Below are positions 1 through 10,438 of a stretch of 64,000 nucleotides of DNA, piece by piece; within the stretch, counting starts at the first letter, position 1, and every line of letters begins with the position of its first letter. The translations under genes and the position numbers were made by a program. Origin of the DNA: Hirsutella rhossiliensis (lineage: Eukaryota > Ascomycota > Sordariomycetes > Hypocreales > Ophiocordycipitaceae); NCBI RefSeq assembly GCF_020360975.1, contig NW_025408677.1, positions 682,001 to 746,000 on the forward strand, given 5' to 3'. The notes beneath the pieces are model-generated. The model was not told the DNA's origin. It was given only the letters and a program-made list of their open reading frames with translations, and searched no databases.

Positions 1-644
1 CCACGTCGGCCCACTCGCCACCGCCACTATCGGCAAGCTCTTTCTCGAACTTTGGGAAGAAACTGGCGAAACTCTCATCAGGCTTCTGCTTCAACGATCG
101 AAGTCGATCCAGTGCTCGTGCCTTTGCGTTCGGGTCCCCGTACCGACGGTTCAAGTAGTCGAGAAACAGATCTGGGGCGAGCACCATCGATACCGCCCTG
201 TTCGTAATAAGCAGCGGCCATGTTCTGGGCTGTTCCCGCCAACCGGGAGTACATAGGCGAAGAGTGCTTCTTTATTGTCGAATGCCTGTCGGTCCACAGC
301 CAATTTCGCTTTCATCTCTAAGAACCAGGGACGGAAGTTTTCCTGGTTCCATCGAATTTCGGCGGATCAGGCAAGGTTGGTTTTACCCTCTTTGATGGGA
401 TTCTTTCGGATGTCTCGATCGATTGAGGCGTGTTGTCGGACATCGGTTCGATAGGAGCGACTGGTTCATTTGCCGGAGTCGGAGTTGAGACGGCTGTTTG
501 GAGGATTCGGATCTGCGATCGCATCTCTTCGCGTTCGGCCTCTTGGCTTGCACACACACTTTCTAGTTTGTCCATCACTGCAGCCAGGGCTTGCATCATC
601 GATTGAGGCTCAAAAGAACCTTGCTGGGAATCGATTGCCTCCAT
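1..644 (-). pseudogene. Ty3/gypsy-type gag fragment, frameshifted, runs off the left edge
   Basis: The reading frame starts with ATG at 644 and runs leftwards. The first 108 codons are open and include a coiled-coil-like stretch (residues 15-50) and the motif LPDPPKFDGTRKT, typical of the start of fungal Ty3-type Gag capsid domains. A one-base shift near 325 moves the frame; the continuation reads FRPWFLEMKAKLAVDRQAF. Further shifts near 255 and 180 lead to RYGDPNAKARALDRLRSLKQ and SFASFFPKFEKELADSGG. The capsid region is therefore recognisable across three frames but cannot be translated whole. CpA and TpG are common here, so decay is by indels rather than RIP. Gag would package element RNA into virus-like particles. 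The paired LTR lies upstream at 1091-1279. Protease and pol would lie left of the window. Confidence 0.7.
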
Positions 645-1090
645 GACTGAAGATTTTCTCCTCGTCTCTCAGGACTGAGGGCGACTTGATCACACAGCAA
701 GTCTGATACGGAAGGGATATCTCGACAACGGTCGAACGCTATCAACGCCTCGAAGGCTCCTTCCTACACGGCTGGACGTTCTGCACAGGGCTTCTAGTCC
801 AGCTGCTGCCGTCCACACTGGGAGCCAAGCAGCAATCACGTACTTCTCGCTCAACCGCACGCCGTACGGAGAGCAGATTGACGCTCCACGTCCTTTGCTC
901 GGGAGATGAGAGCTACGCGACGCGAGCCAAGCTGGCTTTGGCGCCGTACACACACGCACTTTCGTCGCGGGCGTTCCACACAGGATTGCCCAAGCTACTG
1001 CCACTCCGCGTACCCACAAAGGGAACTGAACAGCGCTGCCAATTGATTGTGATCAAAGGCTTTAACGATGAAAGCGGAGCTTTAGGATAA
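645..1090 (-). other. Leader between LTR and gag, no gene seen
   Basis: These 446 bases lie between the 3' edge of the LTR at 1091-1279 and the gag ATG at 644, where the 5' untranslated leader of the element should be. Several short open frames occur on both strands but none resembles a known protein. No primer-binding site could be assigned with confidence: the bases after the LTR read ATTATCCTAAAGC on the minus strand. Confidence 0.45.
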
Positions 1091-1279
1091 TGTAACGGTC
1101 TCAACTGAGTGTGTTGACAACTAGCTGAGCGACTGCGACGAGTATCCTAAAGCTAAGGAGAAAAGAAGAAGAAAAGAAAAGAAAGGAAAGCTCTCGAAGA
1201 TGGCACGAGCTTATAAGCGGAGCTCCGGTGGGTCTTGTCGAGAGCGGAGCCGAGACCCTCACGGGCTCAGCCCGTTACA
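1091..1279 (-). repeat. 5' LTR (189 bp) of the Ty3-type element with gag at 1-644
   Basis: On the minus strand it begins TGTAACGG and ends CCGTTACA, a perfect 8-base terminal inverted repeat with the usual TG...CA ends. It contains a pyrimidine-rich tract. The flanking five bases (1086-1090 and 1280-1284) differ, which argues against a solo LTR and for an element continuing to the left. It sits directly against the start of the pol region of a copia element, so it inserted into that copia. Confidence 0.7.
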
Positions 1280-1385
1280 GTAGGCTGTAGTGTTAAAAGC
1301 AGCCTTGAGGGTAGGGTCGTGACTAACTGTGGCCCCGGCCGGCGTAAAAAGCGGCCTCGTCACATCTGCCCACTTCCCGTACTAG
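1280..1385 (-). pseudogene. Stub after copia gag, cut off by the LTR at 1279
   Basis: This short minus-strand segment follows the gag stop codon at 1386-1388 and should be the start of copia pol. One frame reads AAFYAGRG before a stop. It is too short to identify. The rest of that copia is missing from the window, displaced by the Ty3-type element to the left. Confidence 0.35.
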
Positions 1386-2693
1386 TCAATCTTCGTTATC
1401 GTCACTCTGGTCCCTTGGAGCAGCTGGAGTGACATCCCTGTCGAACTTGACTCTTTTTACGCTGCGGCTAGTGCTCCTTGCACCGCGACTAGTGCTCCTT
1501 ATACCAGCCTTTCTAGCCTTTTCCACAGCTTGCTTGATAATAGGGTCTTTAAGGCTGTTATTAATGACCCTCTATACCTTCTAGGGCTCGTACCAGTCAG
1601 GGGCTTCGTTAGGAAAAACCCCGTAGCAGTTGCTAAGGTCGTGGCCCGGCCTCTCGCAGAGGGGGCAGACGCTGATAGCGGTTGTCTTGTTGAGACCTCC
1701 GCCGGACTAACCCTTCGTTCGGGCCGTCACCGGGGCGGTCTTCTTGCCTTTGCCCTTCTTCGAGGACGACTTTTATGGTATTTCTTTATCTTCGTCGTCG
1801 TCTCCCTGTCCGTAGAGGGTCGGTCCGAACGCTCCTTTGTTGATTTAGTTAGAAACCTTCCTTTTAAGCCGATTAGTCACTCTCAAGTTATCCCTAAAGT
1901 GACGGGCCATGAGGGCAGGCGTGTATCCTTCCTCCTTCTAGGTTGGGGAGTAGACGAAGTTGCTAGCCCAATGCTGGGCTTGTTCCTCCACGGCTATGAT
2001 AAAGTCCTGGACCCAATACTGCTGATCCTTTAGTTCGTTGAGACCTTCGGCGAGAGCCTCGTCCATCGTCTCCTCCCACTTTGTCAGCTAGGTCTCCCAC
2101 CCTTCCCTTGGGGGCCTGGAGAGAACCTTGATTGCTGACTTGTACTTGGCTCGGATGTCCTCTTAGACCTAGTAGTTTATACCTTTGACCTTCGTCTATA
2201 GGTTCGAGTACCAGGTTCTAAGATCGTCAGCCTCGTTGCAGCACGTCGTGTAGTAGTGCTTCTTAACGGTCTTCTCTATCTAGTTAATCAGGGCTAGGAT
2301 CCCCTTTTATTCTTCCTTATAGAACTCATGGTCCTAGGTGTACGAGACTATTTCTAGATTGTAGAGGGTTAGGGCCTCCTTCGAGATAGCCTCGGGCTGG
2401 ACTCTTTCGTCGGTGGTGTCCTCTGACTAGGTTCCTCCAACCGTAATCGAGGCTGAGGCACTCCGAGTGACACTCTGGTTGTCTCCTTGGGTCCCTCTAT
2501 AGGGCGCACCCTTAGGCTTAGGTTTGGTCGGGTAGGTAGGCTCCTCGATGTAGCTTGGGGGGTTCTTATCGTCTGGATTGATGTACTTCTAGACCTAAAG
2601 AGCTTTGGCTTGGGACCTGAATGCGTTATTCTAGGCTCGCCAGTTAGTTGGTTGATTGAGCTTGATTGAGCTGTTGGAGGCCGTAGAAGTCAT
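1386..2693 (-). pseudogene. Ty1/copia-type gag with RIP-type stops
   Basis: A single frame of 435 codons runs from ATG at 2693 to TGA at 1386-1388. It starts MTSTASNSSIK, has a central region with WVQDFIIAVEEQAQHW, then a Lys-rich linker. A complete CCHC zinc knuckle, CPLCERPGHDLSNC (CX2CX4HX4C), lies at 1626-1667 near the C-terminus, followed by a basic tail. About a dozen in-frame stops are TAG or TAA where Gln or Trp is expected, the RIP signature, but there are no indels. Gag would bind element RNA. It lies 57 bases downstream of its leader and belongs with the LTR at 2761-3059. RIP is milder here than in the elements further right. Confidence 0.8.
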
Positions 2694-2750
2694 CGTTGGT
2701 CTTATCGCTGCAGCGGTGTTCCTTGGTATCGTAAGGTCGGTAGAGATTAA

Positions 2751-2760
2751 GACTCTTAAT
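2751..2760 (-). other. Primer-binding site, tRNA-Lys(CUU) anticodon type
   Basis: Directly after the 3' edge of the LTR the minus strand reads ATTAAGAGTC. This is the complement of GACUCUUAAU, the anticodon loop and flanking stem of tRNA-Lys(CUU). Copia-group elements are known to prime from half-tRNA molecules cut in the anticodon loop, usually initiator Met. Use of a Lys tRNA here is inference from a ten-base match. Confidence 0.5.
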
Positions 2761-3059
2761 TGTCAGAACGGTTAGAAGACCGTAATAGGGCTGTCGAGCG
2801 ATAATCACGATATTTACAATAGTAATCACAATAATGACCCTAAAAAACCGTGTATAGACCCCCCTAAGGTCTAGAGGCGTAGGTCCTCTAGGCACATATA
2901 ATAGAGGGTACTGTCGGCGCTATGAACCCCTAGGGGTCACCTGTAATGCTGCTGCCTACCAGGGGTCACCTGTAATGCTGCTGCCTGCCAGAGGCAGCCT
3001 ATAACGCTGCTGCCTGTCCCTTTAGTGTTGTGTCCACTTTAGGTGGCCTCGTTCTAACA
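2761..3059 (-). repeat. 5' LTR (299 bp) of copia A, mildly mutated copy
   Basis: On the minus strand it starts TGTTAGAACGAGG and ends CCGTTCTGACA. A second copy of exactly the same length lies at 8230-8528 as a solo LTR. It contains two near-identical 29-base tandem segments (around 2930-2990). The outer edge meets a hAT transposase frame at 3060, so copia A inserted in that gene. Confidence 0.85.
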
Positions 3060-3570
3060 GATTGCGGACCGTGACGAGCTGCATCAGTGCCTTAAGTGCT
3101 GCCTTGCAATTAACCGTAGCTCGAAGTGTTTCCTCTTACCTCGCTAATTGCTTCGCGGTATTTGCCTTACCAGCCTTAGCGAAGGTATCCTAGATAAGGC
3201 TGTCGCGCCGTTTCTTAATCGGATGGTTATGGGCAACTAGCTTAATTCCGTGGATCTTAAGCAAATAGCGGCGAAACGTGGTTAAGATGGTCGTGGAATG
3301 GGTGGGATCTCGGTAGTGTATGCAGTAATAAATCTTCTCGTTCTTCTAGGGGCAGCGTGCTGGCTCTGACTCCTAGGGCTCACGGGCGTGTGCCTAAGTG
3401 TTCGCGGTTGGCTTGCGCTTTTGGGTCCCGTAGCCGCTGTTGTCGGAGGGATTTAGTGGAATAGATTTTAGGGATAAGCGAAGCTCGACGGTGGACGACG
3501 GCGACGCCGTATAGCTAGTAGAGCCACCGGAAATGCGGGAGGACTGTTGAAATATTTCCGGGCCGACCCT
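3060..3570 (-). pseudogene. hAT transposase N-terminal fragment with BED-like zinc finger
   Basis: The minus-strand frame includes NEKIYYCIHYRDPTHSTT, then FRRYLLKIHGIKL, then KKRRDSLI and ending LMQLVTVRN at the LTR edge. Aligned by eye with the hAT at 57850-59560 ([40 protein letters not shown]), it is clearly the same family. The Cys/His spacing fits a BED zinc finger in which one Cys has become Tyr by TGC to TAC. The frame is cut by the copia LTR at 3059, so only about the first 170 codons remain. The start codon is not obvious. Confidence 0.65.
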
Positions 3571-3826
3571 ATTACGATATACGTGCTAGGTGCTAACTTC
3601 GACGTGGAAACCTAATAGAATCCTCGCCGGTAACTTGCCTTAATCTTATAGACTATACGACCCCTAAGATGGCCCCGGCGGGGTTAATAATTTTCCGCCC
3701 GTATTCTATACGTATAGAATACGGATGGTCTATATAGAATATAGATAGTCCGTATAGAATATAGAATATAGAGTATAGAAATTTCTATACTCTATTACTT
3801 ATTTTATACGAGTATAGATAGAAAGA
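3571..3826. repeat. AT-rich segment with two perfect 24-bp palindromes
   Basis: No gene is visible. Bases 3700-3723 (centre CTATACGTATAG) and 3770-3793 (centre AGAAATTTCT) are each perfect 24-base palindromes. Between them TATAGAATATAG-like units recur several times. The block sits where the missing 5' part of the gypsy LTR should be and may be the remnant of whatever replaced it. Confidence 0.6.
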
Positions 3827-3910
3827 CTAGAGGAGCTCTTTAGAGATTAATAATTATATTACTAGCCCCCGTTCTTTACTCTCTATTTCGTTGTAATTAT
3901 ACTCCTTATA
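3827..3910 (+). repeat. Truncated 5' LTR of the gypsy element (last 84 bp)
   Basis: It runs from CTAGAGGAGCTC to ACTCCTTATA and matches 9513-9596 with few transitions. Upstream similarity stops abruptly at 3827, where the AT-rich palindrome block begins, so about 100 bases of LTR have been deleted or replaced. Confidence 0.8.
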
Positions 3911-3949
3911 GTTTAATCTCTCTCCCCTTTAGGGCATAGAGACCATTAA

Positions 3950-5260
3950 ACGGGACCGGCTAAAAACTATAGACTTATCGTAACTTCCTCCCGACCTAGC
4001 TAAGGCGGTTAGTAAGCACTTAGATTAAACCTAAGTAAGCGGCTCGCTATCTACGTAGACGGCACCCCCGCCCTCTATATAGGTTATCCCCGTTAAGGAA
4101 TCTAGTAATATAGAATCCTTCTTAGAAAGCGAAGAAGCTAGAGTAGAACCTCCCTTAAGGAGTAAGAGGCGGAAGAGTATAACGCAAAAACGCCTAGACT
4201 AACTCGCCGTAGCTAGGGCAGCGAAGAAAAGAAAAGAGTTATAAGAATTATAGTAAGCTAAACGTTAGGATAAGCTAACCTACGAGGTAATATAAAATGA
4301 ATTTTAGGGAACGCAGTAAGAGCTTATCGAAATTAGGAAACAGCTACGCTAGTAAACCGACTAAACGCAACGATAAGAAAAGCAGATATAGCAGCTTCTT
4401 AATATTATCTTAGCTATATTAGGAAACCCTAACTTAAGGCGAAGACGATCTAGGTTACCTAGATCTAGCCCTCGCCTATAAGAGAGCTTTCGCGAACGCT
4501 CTCCTATTTACGAGCTAAAAAATAAAAATTAAGTATAAATCTAATAGTTCCGCGGTAACTCTATAGTAGAACTCTCTACCTTCTTAAGGACCCTTTAATA
4601 GGTATTCCGAGAGCACCCCCGCTACTACTAGGACGAATAAAGAAGAATTAGACTAGCGGCTAGCTATATTAGCTAGATACTAAGGAGAGACTTTCTAGAT
4701 AGCCTCTACCTAAAATTCGATAGGAGCGAAGAGAATATAACTTAGGGGGATATAGAAGACTAGCTTTAGAGTAATATTAATAACCCCCGAGGTCGTATAC
4801 GAAATGCTTATATAAGCCTAACGAAGCTTAAGCAAAAACCTAATTAGTTATTCCGAGATTTCTTCCGATATTATCGAGCTGTCGAGAGCGAGTTCCCCTA
4901 TACTATCCCGGACTAGCTATATATTAAGATATTCTTATTCTACTATAATAAGAATATTAAGGACGTCTTTCGATCTTAAAACTACCCTAAGTTATAGAAC
5001 GACTTAGTAGAGAAGGGCTATAAGTATAATAACGATTTCTATAAGAAATATTACTACCTTAACCAGACCGCTATAGAATTAGGAGCAACGGACGCAACGA
5101 ATAAGGATAATAGATTAGTAGGGAAAGAGAAATAGTAAGCGACTACCTATTATAAATATAGGAAGCCTAGTTATATACGGCTAAACTGCCCTAAGCCTAA
5201 TTGCAAACGATATAGCGAAGGTAGGTATACTATAACCCGTTACGCTATTCTAGCTTCGGG
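3950..5260 (+). pseudogene. gypsy gag, zinc knuckle erased by RIP
   Basis: Translation with stops read through gives a capsid-like region (KLKQKPNQLFRDFFRYY, ESEFPYTIPDQLYIKIF) and, at 5141-5191, YYKYRKPSYIRLNCP. This is the skeleton of a CCHC knuckle in which both leading Cys and the His are now Tyr, as TGC to TAC and CAT to TAT changes predict; only the last Cys survives. Stops are mostly TAG at expected Gln or Trp positions. The product would have packaged element RNA. Confidence 0.75.
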
Positions 5261-7280
5261 TGCGAATAGGGTGCGTAGGATTTATTAGGATTAGGAAGAT
5301 AAGGATTAGGGGCCGTACCGGCTCCTATCGGAACACGGTAAGAACTAGATACCCTACTAGTTACGATAGGATGGCCGGTAGTCTAGAATACGTATTGCCT
5401 TACTAGATTAGGGCAGTTACTATAACCTAATCTCCTTAAAGCTACTTACTTAATACGATTAGCAACGAGTAGAACCGACTTTAGAGCGACCCGAAGTAGT
5501 AGATTATAGTAAGATTAACGTATAAGGAACTATCTATATCCTACTTAAGGCAAGGGATAGCTAGGGAACCGAGAAAATCCTTTAAGTCTCCTACCTAGTC
5601 TCGTCTATAGCTAACGAGGAAGGACTTTAGCTAGGCAAGCTATAGTTAAAACACGTTAGTCTTTTACTAAAGAGGGCGGACCACCTTACCTAGGCTTTTA
5701 TAGCGCCTCTATAAAGGGTATTGTTTATTTACGGGGTAAAATAGATTAGGCGTTTTACGAAAACTTACTTCCCTATACCTATAACTAACGAGAAGAATAA
5801 AGAAATAGTAGCCCCTCTAAATAGCGCACCTCTGCCGGAAATACCCTTAGTATACTAAGACTAGGCGGATGTTTCTTAGAGGAAGAGGCTTTTAAGTTAC
5901 CTCCTCTTTTAGGGCCTTCGCACCTAATCGACCTCGAGGGTAGATAAATCCCTCCTTTAGGACCTATCTATAACCTTTCGGAGCATAAACTATCGGTTCT
6001 ACGCGAATATATCGCTTTAGCCTAGAAGAAGGGATAGATCCGGCGATTAATTAGTCCTATAGGTTCCCTTATCCTCTTTATTCCTAAGAAGGGGGGGAAA
6101 CTCTAGTTATACGTAGACTACCGGGGCCTAAATAAGGTAATAAAGAAGAACCGAGCGGCCTTACTATTAATCTCGGGTATCCTAGATCGACTTAGAAAAG
6201 CTAGGCTCTTTACTAAGCTCGACCTTAAAGATATATATTATAGACTTAGGATTCGCGAGGGGGACGAGTAGAAAACGGCATTTAGATACTACTATAGCTA
6301 CTATAAATACTAGGTTATGCCGTTTAGACTAGTTAACGCTCCCGCCTCGTTCTAGCAATATATTAACGACGCGTTAGAAGGCCTAGTTAATATTATTTAT
6401 ATTATCTACTTAGACGATATCCTTATCTTTAGCGAAGACCCGGAATAGTATAAGGACTAAGTTAAGGGGGTCCTATAAAGGTTGCGAAAAGCAGGACTTT
6501 ACGCTAACCTAAGAAAATACGAATTCTTAGTTAAGAAAGTCTCCTTCCTTAGCTTCGTAGTTAACGAATAAGGAATCTATATAAAAGAGGAACGAGTCTA
6601 TACTATTATAGAATAGCTAGTATCGCGTTCTATTAAAGATATCTAGATTTTCCTAGGGTTTACCGGGTTCTATCGCCGCTTTATTAATAGCTATAGTAAA
6701 ATTATCTCTATACTTATAGATTGTTTTCGTAGGCGAGCATCGGGTCCCTTAATACTTAGACTAAAGCACTATAAGCTTTCGAAAGTCTTAAGACGGCTTT
6801 CTAGCGTAGGCTAATACTTAGATACTTCGACCCTTCTAAACTAATACGAGTTAAAATAGATATATCTTAGTTCGCGATCGGAGTAATTATCTTATAACTA
6901 TATAGCGATTAATAGTACCTAGTTATATTCCTATCGCGAAAGCTCTAAGATATAGAGATATAATACGTAGTCCCTAACTATAAGCTGCTAGCTATTATAG
7001 AAGCTTTCCGCTAATAGCGCTACTATCTCGTATATACGGAGTAGAAGACTACTATTCTAACGGATTATCTAAACTATAAGTACTTTCTATCTAAGCCTAA
7101 GCTAACGAGCCGGTAGGTAAATATACTAGATTAATTATTTAGTTTTAACTTCGAAATTATTTACCGTCTAGGCTTAAAGAATCTAGCGGATAGATTATTA
7201 AGGCGGCTAGACTATAAGAATTTAATAGGAATAGCCGGGCTGCGAGATCTATGCATTCCGTTAATTCTCGATAAGTTTAC

Positions 7281-7500
7281 CTAGCTATCTCCCTATAAAC
7301 CTACGGAAGGGGACCGTGTATATTTAAGATAGGCTGCTAGTACTAGTGAGTAGACCGGTTCGCGACCGGCTATCCCCGTCGCCCTTAGAAAGATTAACCG
7401 GCTATTTCCCTATAAATCTACGGGTAGGGACCGTGTATATTTAAGATAGGCTATTAGGTCTTACGACTAGACCGGTTCGCGACCGGCTATCCCTATCGCT
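7281..7500 (+). repeat. Two 103-bp direct repeats, period 117 bp, inside gypsy pol
   Basis: Units at 7281-7383 and 7398-7500 share CTATAAA(C/T)CTACGG, GGGACCGTGTATATTT and ACCGGTTCGCGACC. They lie between RNase H and integrase, so the duplication predates or accompanied decay of the element. Confidence 0.7.
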
Positions 7501-8229
7501 AATAGAAGAGATAAGTTCGACTATCTTAGGCGTGTTATACGAGTCTTAAGGACGTCGCGGACGACGTCCTAGGAGGAGGGCACCGCTATAACGGCACTAG
7601 CGTTATAGGAGTTATTTTAAGAGGCCCTACTAGCGGCATAGTAAGGGGACGCCTTTATTGCCTAGTAGAAGCATCTTATAAGTGCCTCCCTAGGCGCTAC
7701 CGCCGGTAAGCTCTTATTAAAGGTCTAGAGTACTAATAATAAGGGGTTTTTATATTACCGCGAGAGGATCTTCGTACTTACGGGCCTAAGAAACGAGATC
7801 TTAATACTGTTTTACGACGATAAGGTTGCCGGCTATTAAGGCGGGACTAAGACTTATAAGCGGATTTAGGCGTAGTACTACTAGCCTAGATTGCGCTAAG
7901 ATATACGTTGCTATATCTTTACCTACCGCGAATGCTAACTTACGAAGCTAAGGCACTATAAGCCTTATAGCTTATTAGCGCTACTACTAGCGCCGAAACG
8001 CCTATAGTAAGAGATTTCGATAGACTTTATTACGGACCTTCTACTAGTTTATTATAAGAAGAAGACCTACTCTAGTATCCTAGTCGTAGTAGATCGATTA
8101 ACTTAATACGCGCGCTATATCCCGGTTTTATTATATATCTCTAGTAATAGCCTAGTAAATATATTCTTAAGGGAGATTTTAAGTATTATAGGATGCTTAA
8201 CGGCATTATTAGCGATCGAGGGAGCCTAT

Positions 8230-8528
8230 TATTAGAACGGTTAAAAGACCGTAATAAGGCTATCGAGCGATAATTACGATATTTATAATAGTAATTATAA
8301 TAATAACCTTAAAAAACCGTATATTAACCCCCCTAAGGTCTAGAGGCGTAGGTCCTCTAGGTATATATAATAGAGGGTACTATCGGCGCTATAAACCCCT
8401 AGGGGTTACCTATAATACTACTGCCTACCAGGGGTTACCTATAATACTACTGCCTACTAGAAGCAGCCTATAACGCTGCTGCCTATCCCTTTAGTATTAT
8501 ATCTACTTTAGGTAGCCTCGTTTTAATA
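8230..8528 (-). repeat. Solo LTR (299 bp) of copia A family inside gypsy integrase
   Basis: It is a full-length match to 2761-3059; nearly all differences are C to T or G to A. Its ends read TATTAGAACGG and GTTTTAATA on the plus strand, RIPped from TG...CA type ends. A perfect 5-bp target duplication, CCTAT, flanks it at 8225-8229 and 8529-8533. It is a solo LTR left by LTR-LTR recombination after insertion into the gypsy. Confidence 0.92.
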
Positions 8529-9411
8529 CCTATTTATAGGTTACTTTTAGGCTACGTTTTACTACTTACTTTAATATAAACGACGCCTTAGTATAGCCTT
8601 TTATCCTTAGACCGATAGTTAGATAGAGCGGATTAACTAGTCGATCGAATAGTACTTATAGACCTTTTATAATAAAGAATAGTTAGACTAGATAGATAAA
8701 CTATTATTAGCGGAGTTTACCTATAATACCTCGTACTATAGCACCGTAAAAGGGGCTCTAGCGGAAGTCTTAATAGGATACTAGCTATAGTCTAAGGGGT
8801 ATATTAAGGGATAACTCGAAACTTTTAGTACCTACGTAATAGACCGAGTTCGAGGTCTTAGATAGCCCTATAACCGTACGGCGCTACTTATTATAAGGGC
8901 TTAAGAGCGGCAGGCGCGATACTATAATAAGGGTCGAGAACTAAGATCCTTTAAGGAGGGCGATTAGGTCCTTATCTCTACTAAAAACCTTCCGCTACGG
9001 CGCCTAACTAAAAAGCTAACGGAGAAGTATATCGGGCCCTATTAGATCGAACGGGTTATTAGGGGGCATAAACTAGCCTATTGCCTCCGCCTACTATTAA
9101 CCGTTAGGATTTATTACGTCTTACCTATTAATAGCTTAGAGCCTTACCGGAGTCGAGATAAATAGCCGGTTAAGCCTAAGAACTACCTATTTATAGTAGA
9201 GACTACCTACGAGGTAGAATAAATTCTCGATTATCGTAGACCGAAAAGTTATCGACGATACCTTATAAAATAAAAGGGCTATAGAGAGGAAGAGAACTCT
9301 TAGGTATCTCGGCGTAACTTTATAGATAAGATATTTCTAACTAACTATGATTACTCTACCGTCCTAAGGTCCTAGGAGTTTAGGACGAACTCCTCGGGAG
9401 GTAGGGCAACC

Positions 9412-9596
9412 TATTACGCGCTTAGAGACCTAGGTTGCATTATCTAAAACCGAAGTAGGGATCGCGACGCGCGGCAGGACCTATATAAGGATACAGGGAT
9501 AACTATAGCCCGCTAGAGGAGCTCTTTAAAGATTAATAATTATATTACTAGCCCCCGTTCTTTACTCTCTATTTTATTATAATTATACTCCTTATA
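9412..9596 (+). repeat. 3' LTR (about 185 bp) of the gypsy element
   Basis: The right edge is fixed by identity with 3901-3910 (ACTCCTTATA). The left edge at TATTACGCGC, RIPped from TGTTACGCGC, is inferred from TG...CA convention and position just after the chromodomain frame. Confidence 0.6.
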
Positions 9597-10171
9597 ACTA
9601 CTAATAAAGATTAATATCGTTAAGCCGGAGGTTACGGCCTTAAGCTATAGCACTTCTACGATACGGTGGCGGCAGTATAAGCTAATATATTATATAAAGT
9701 TACCTTAGTCGCCCGTATAGCGAGCGGGCAGCTGCTTTTACCTTAATTCCTTATACGCTAGCTCGGCTTAATTAGTAATCTTATTTATCGTAAACTAGCC
9801 GATATTCCCTATTAAGTCCTATAAAATAGGTTAGTCTACTTATTTAACCTAGCAGCGCTTAAATTGCTTATAAACCCTAAGCTATAGCGCTAATAGTAGT
9901 ATTTTAATATCGTCTATTCGAGCTTAAAAAGGTTAGTAAAGTAGTTACTAAGAAATATCTTTAACTCGTAGTAAGAGCTCTCTATATAAGGGTTACTCTA
10001 ATACGGAAATTACGGTAGCTACTAATCGTAAAGTTAATAAATTAGTAACGGATTAGTACGTAGGTCTCGTATAGGTAGTTAATAATAGCTAAAGACGATG
10101 TTTATTAGCAATCTTAAGGAAGGAGGAAGAAGAGGAACTAAAGAAAGGAGGAAGCAGTCTATATATATTAC
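9597..10171. other. RIPped DNA without recognisable gene
   Basis: TpA-rich, CpA-poor sequence with stops in all frames. I see no coding motif. It ends at the TSD (ATTAC, 10167-10171) of the next solo LTR. Confidence 0.4.
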
Positions 10172-10438
10172 TATCGGCTAGTATAGGCACCGCTATTAGT
10201 AGGTTACTTAAAGGATTAAGGGAGGGCTACTAAAGGATTATTATAAGGCTATATATTAGGGACCTATAAAGACCTTACGTATAGGGTAAGTTTAGTGCCT
10301 ATATAAGTTACCTAATAGTCCCTCTAACTATAGTATAAATAGGGCCCTATAGCCGATTCTTTCTAGCTAGATTATATATCTTTATCCCTTCTTATACTGC
10401 CCTTACCTTATAAGTACTAGAATAATAGTCTATCGATA
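10172..10438 (+). repeat. Solo LTR (267 bp), family shared with 12622-12895
   Basis: It starts TATCGGCTAGTATAGG and ends CTATCGATA, both RIPped TG...CA ends. A perfect 5-bp TSD, ATTAC, flanks it (10167-10171 and 10439-10443). The inverse complement of 12622-12895 aligns over its full length. Confidence 0.85.

Larger units (their letters stand above)
5300..9345 (+). pseudogene. gypsy pol: protease, RT, RNase H, integrase, chromodomain
   Basis: The RT region lies at about 5960-6800: [37 protein letters not shown], and the catalytic box IYLDDILIFS at 6404-6430. RNase H ends near 7190 with TDYLNYKYFLS and LFSFNFEIIYRLGLKN. Integrase follows from about 7780 (ISIDFITDLL near 8020), is interrupted by the solo LTR at 8230-8528, and resumes with LLAEFTYNTSYYSTV and KYIGPYQIERVI. 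The C-terminus (about 9220-9345) reads RRPKSYRRYLIK then a stop (Trp codon expected) and KGYREEENS, a chromodomain that in this clade guides integration to marked chromatin. The frame holds dozens of stops. The catalytic pair survives because it is coded GAC GAT, which contains no TpG. Confidence 0.88.
3827..9596 (+). mobile_element. RIP-destroyed Ty3/gypsy element with chromodomain (chromovirus type)
   Basis: The last 84 bases of the 3' LTR (9513-9596) match 3827-3910, which fixes both ends, although the 5' LTR is truncated. Gag, reverse transcriptase, RNase H, integrase and a C-terminal chromodomain follow in gypsy order. Between 6121 and 6360 there are only two CA and one TG dinucleotides, so RIP is nearly saturated. 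The integrase is split by a solo LTR (8230-8528) with its own TSD, which is therefore younger. A TSD for the gypsy itself cannot be shown because the 5' LTR end is lost. Confidence 0.9.

Noticed and set aside
1530..2033. 167-codon plus-strand open frame
   Set aside because: It lies antisense to the copia A gag, whose opposite frame has a CCHC knuckle and RIP-type stops.
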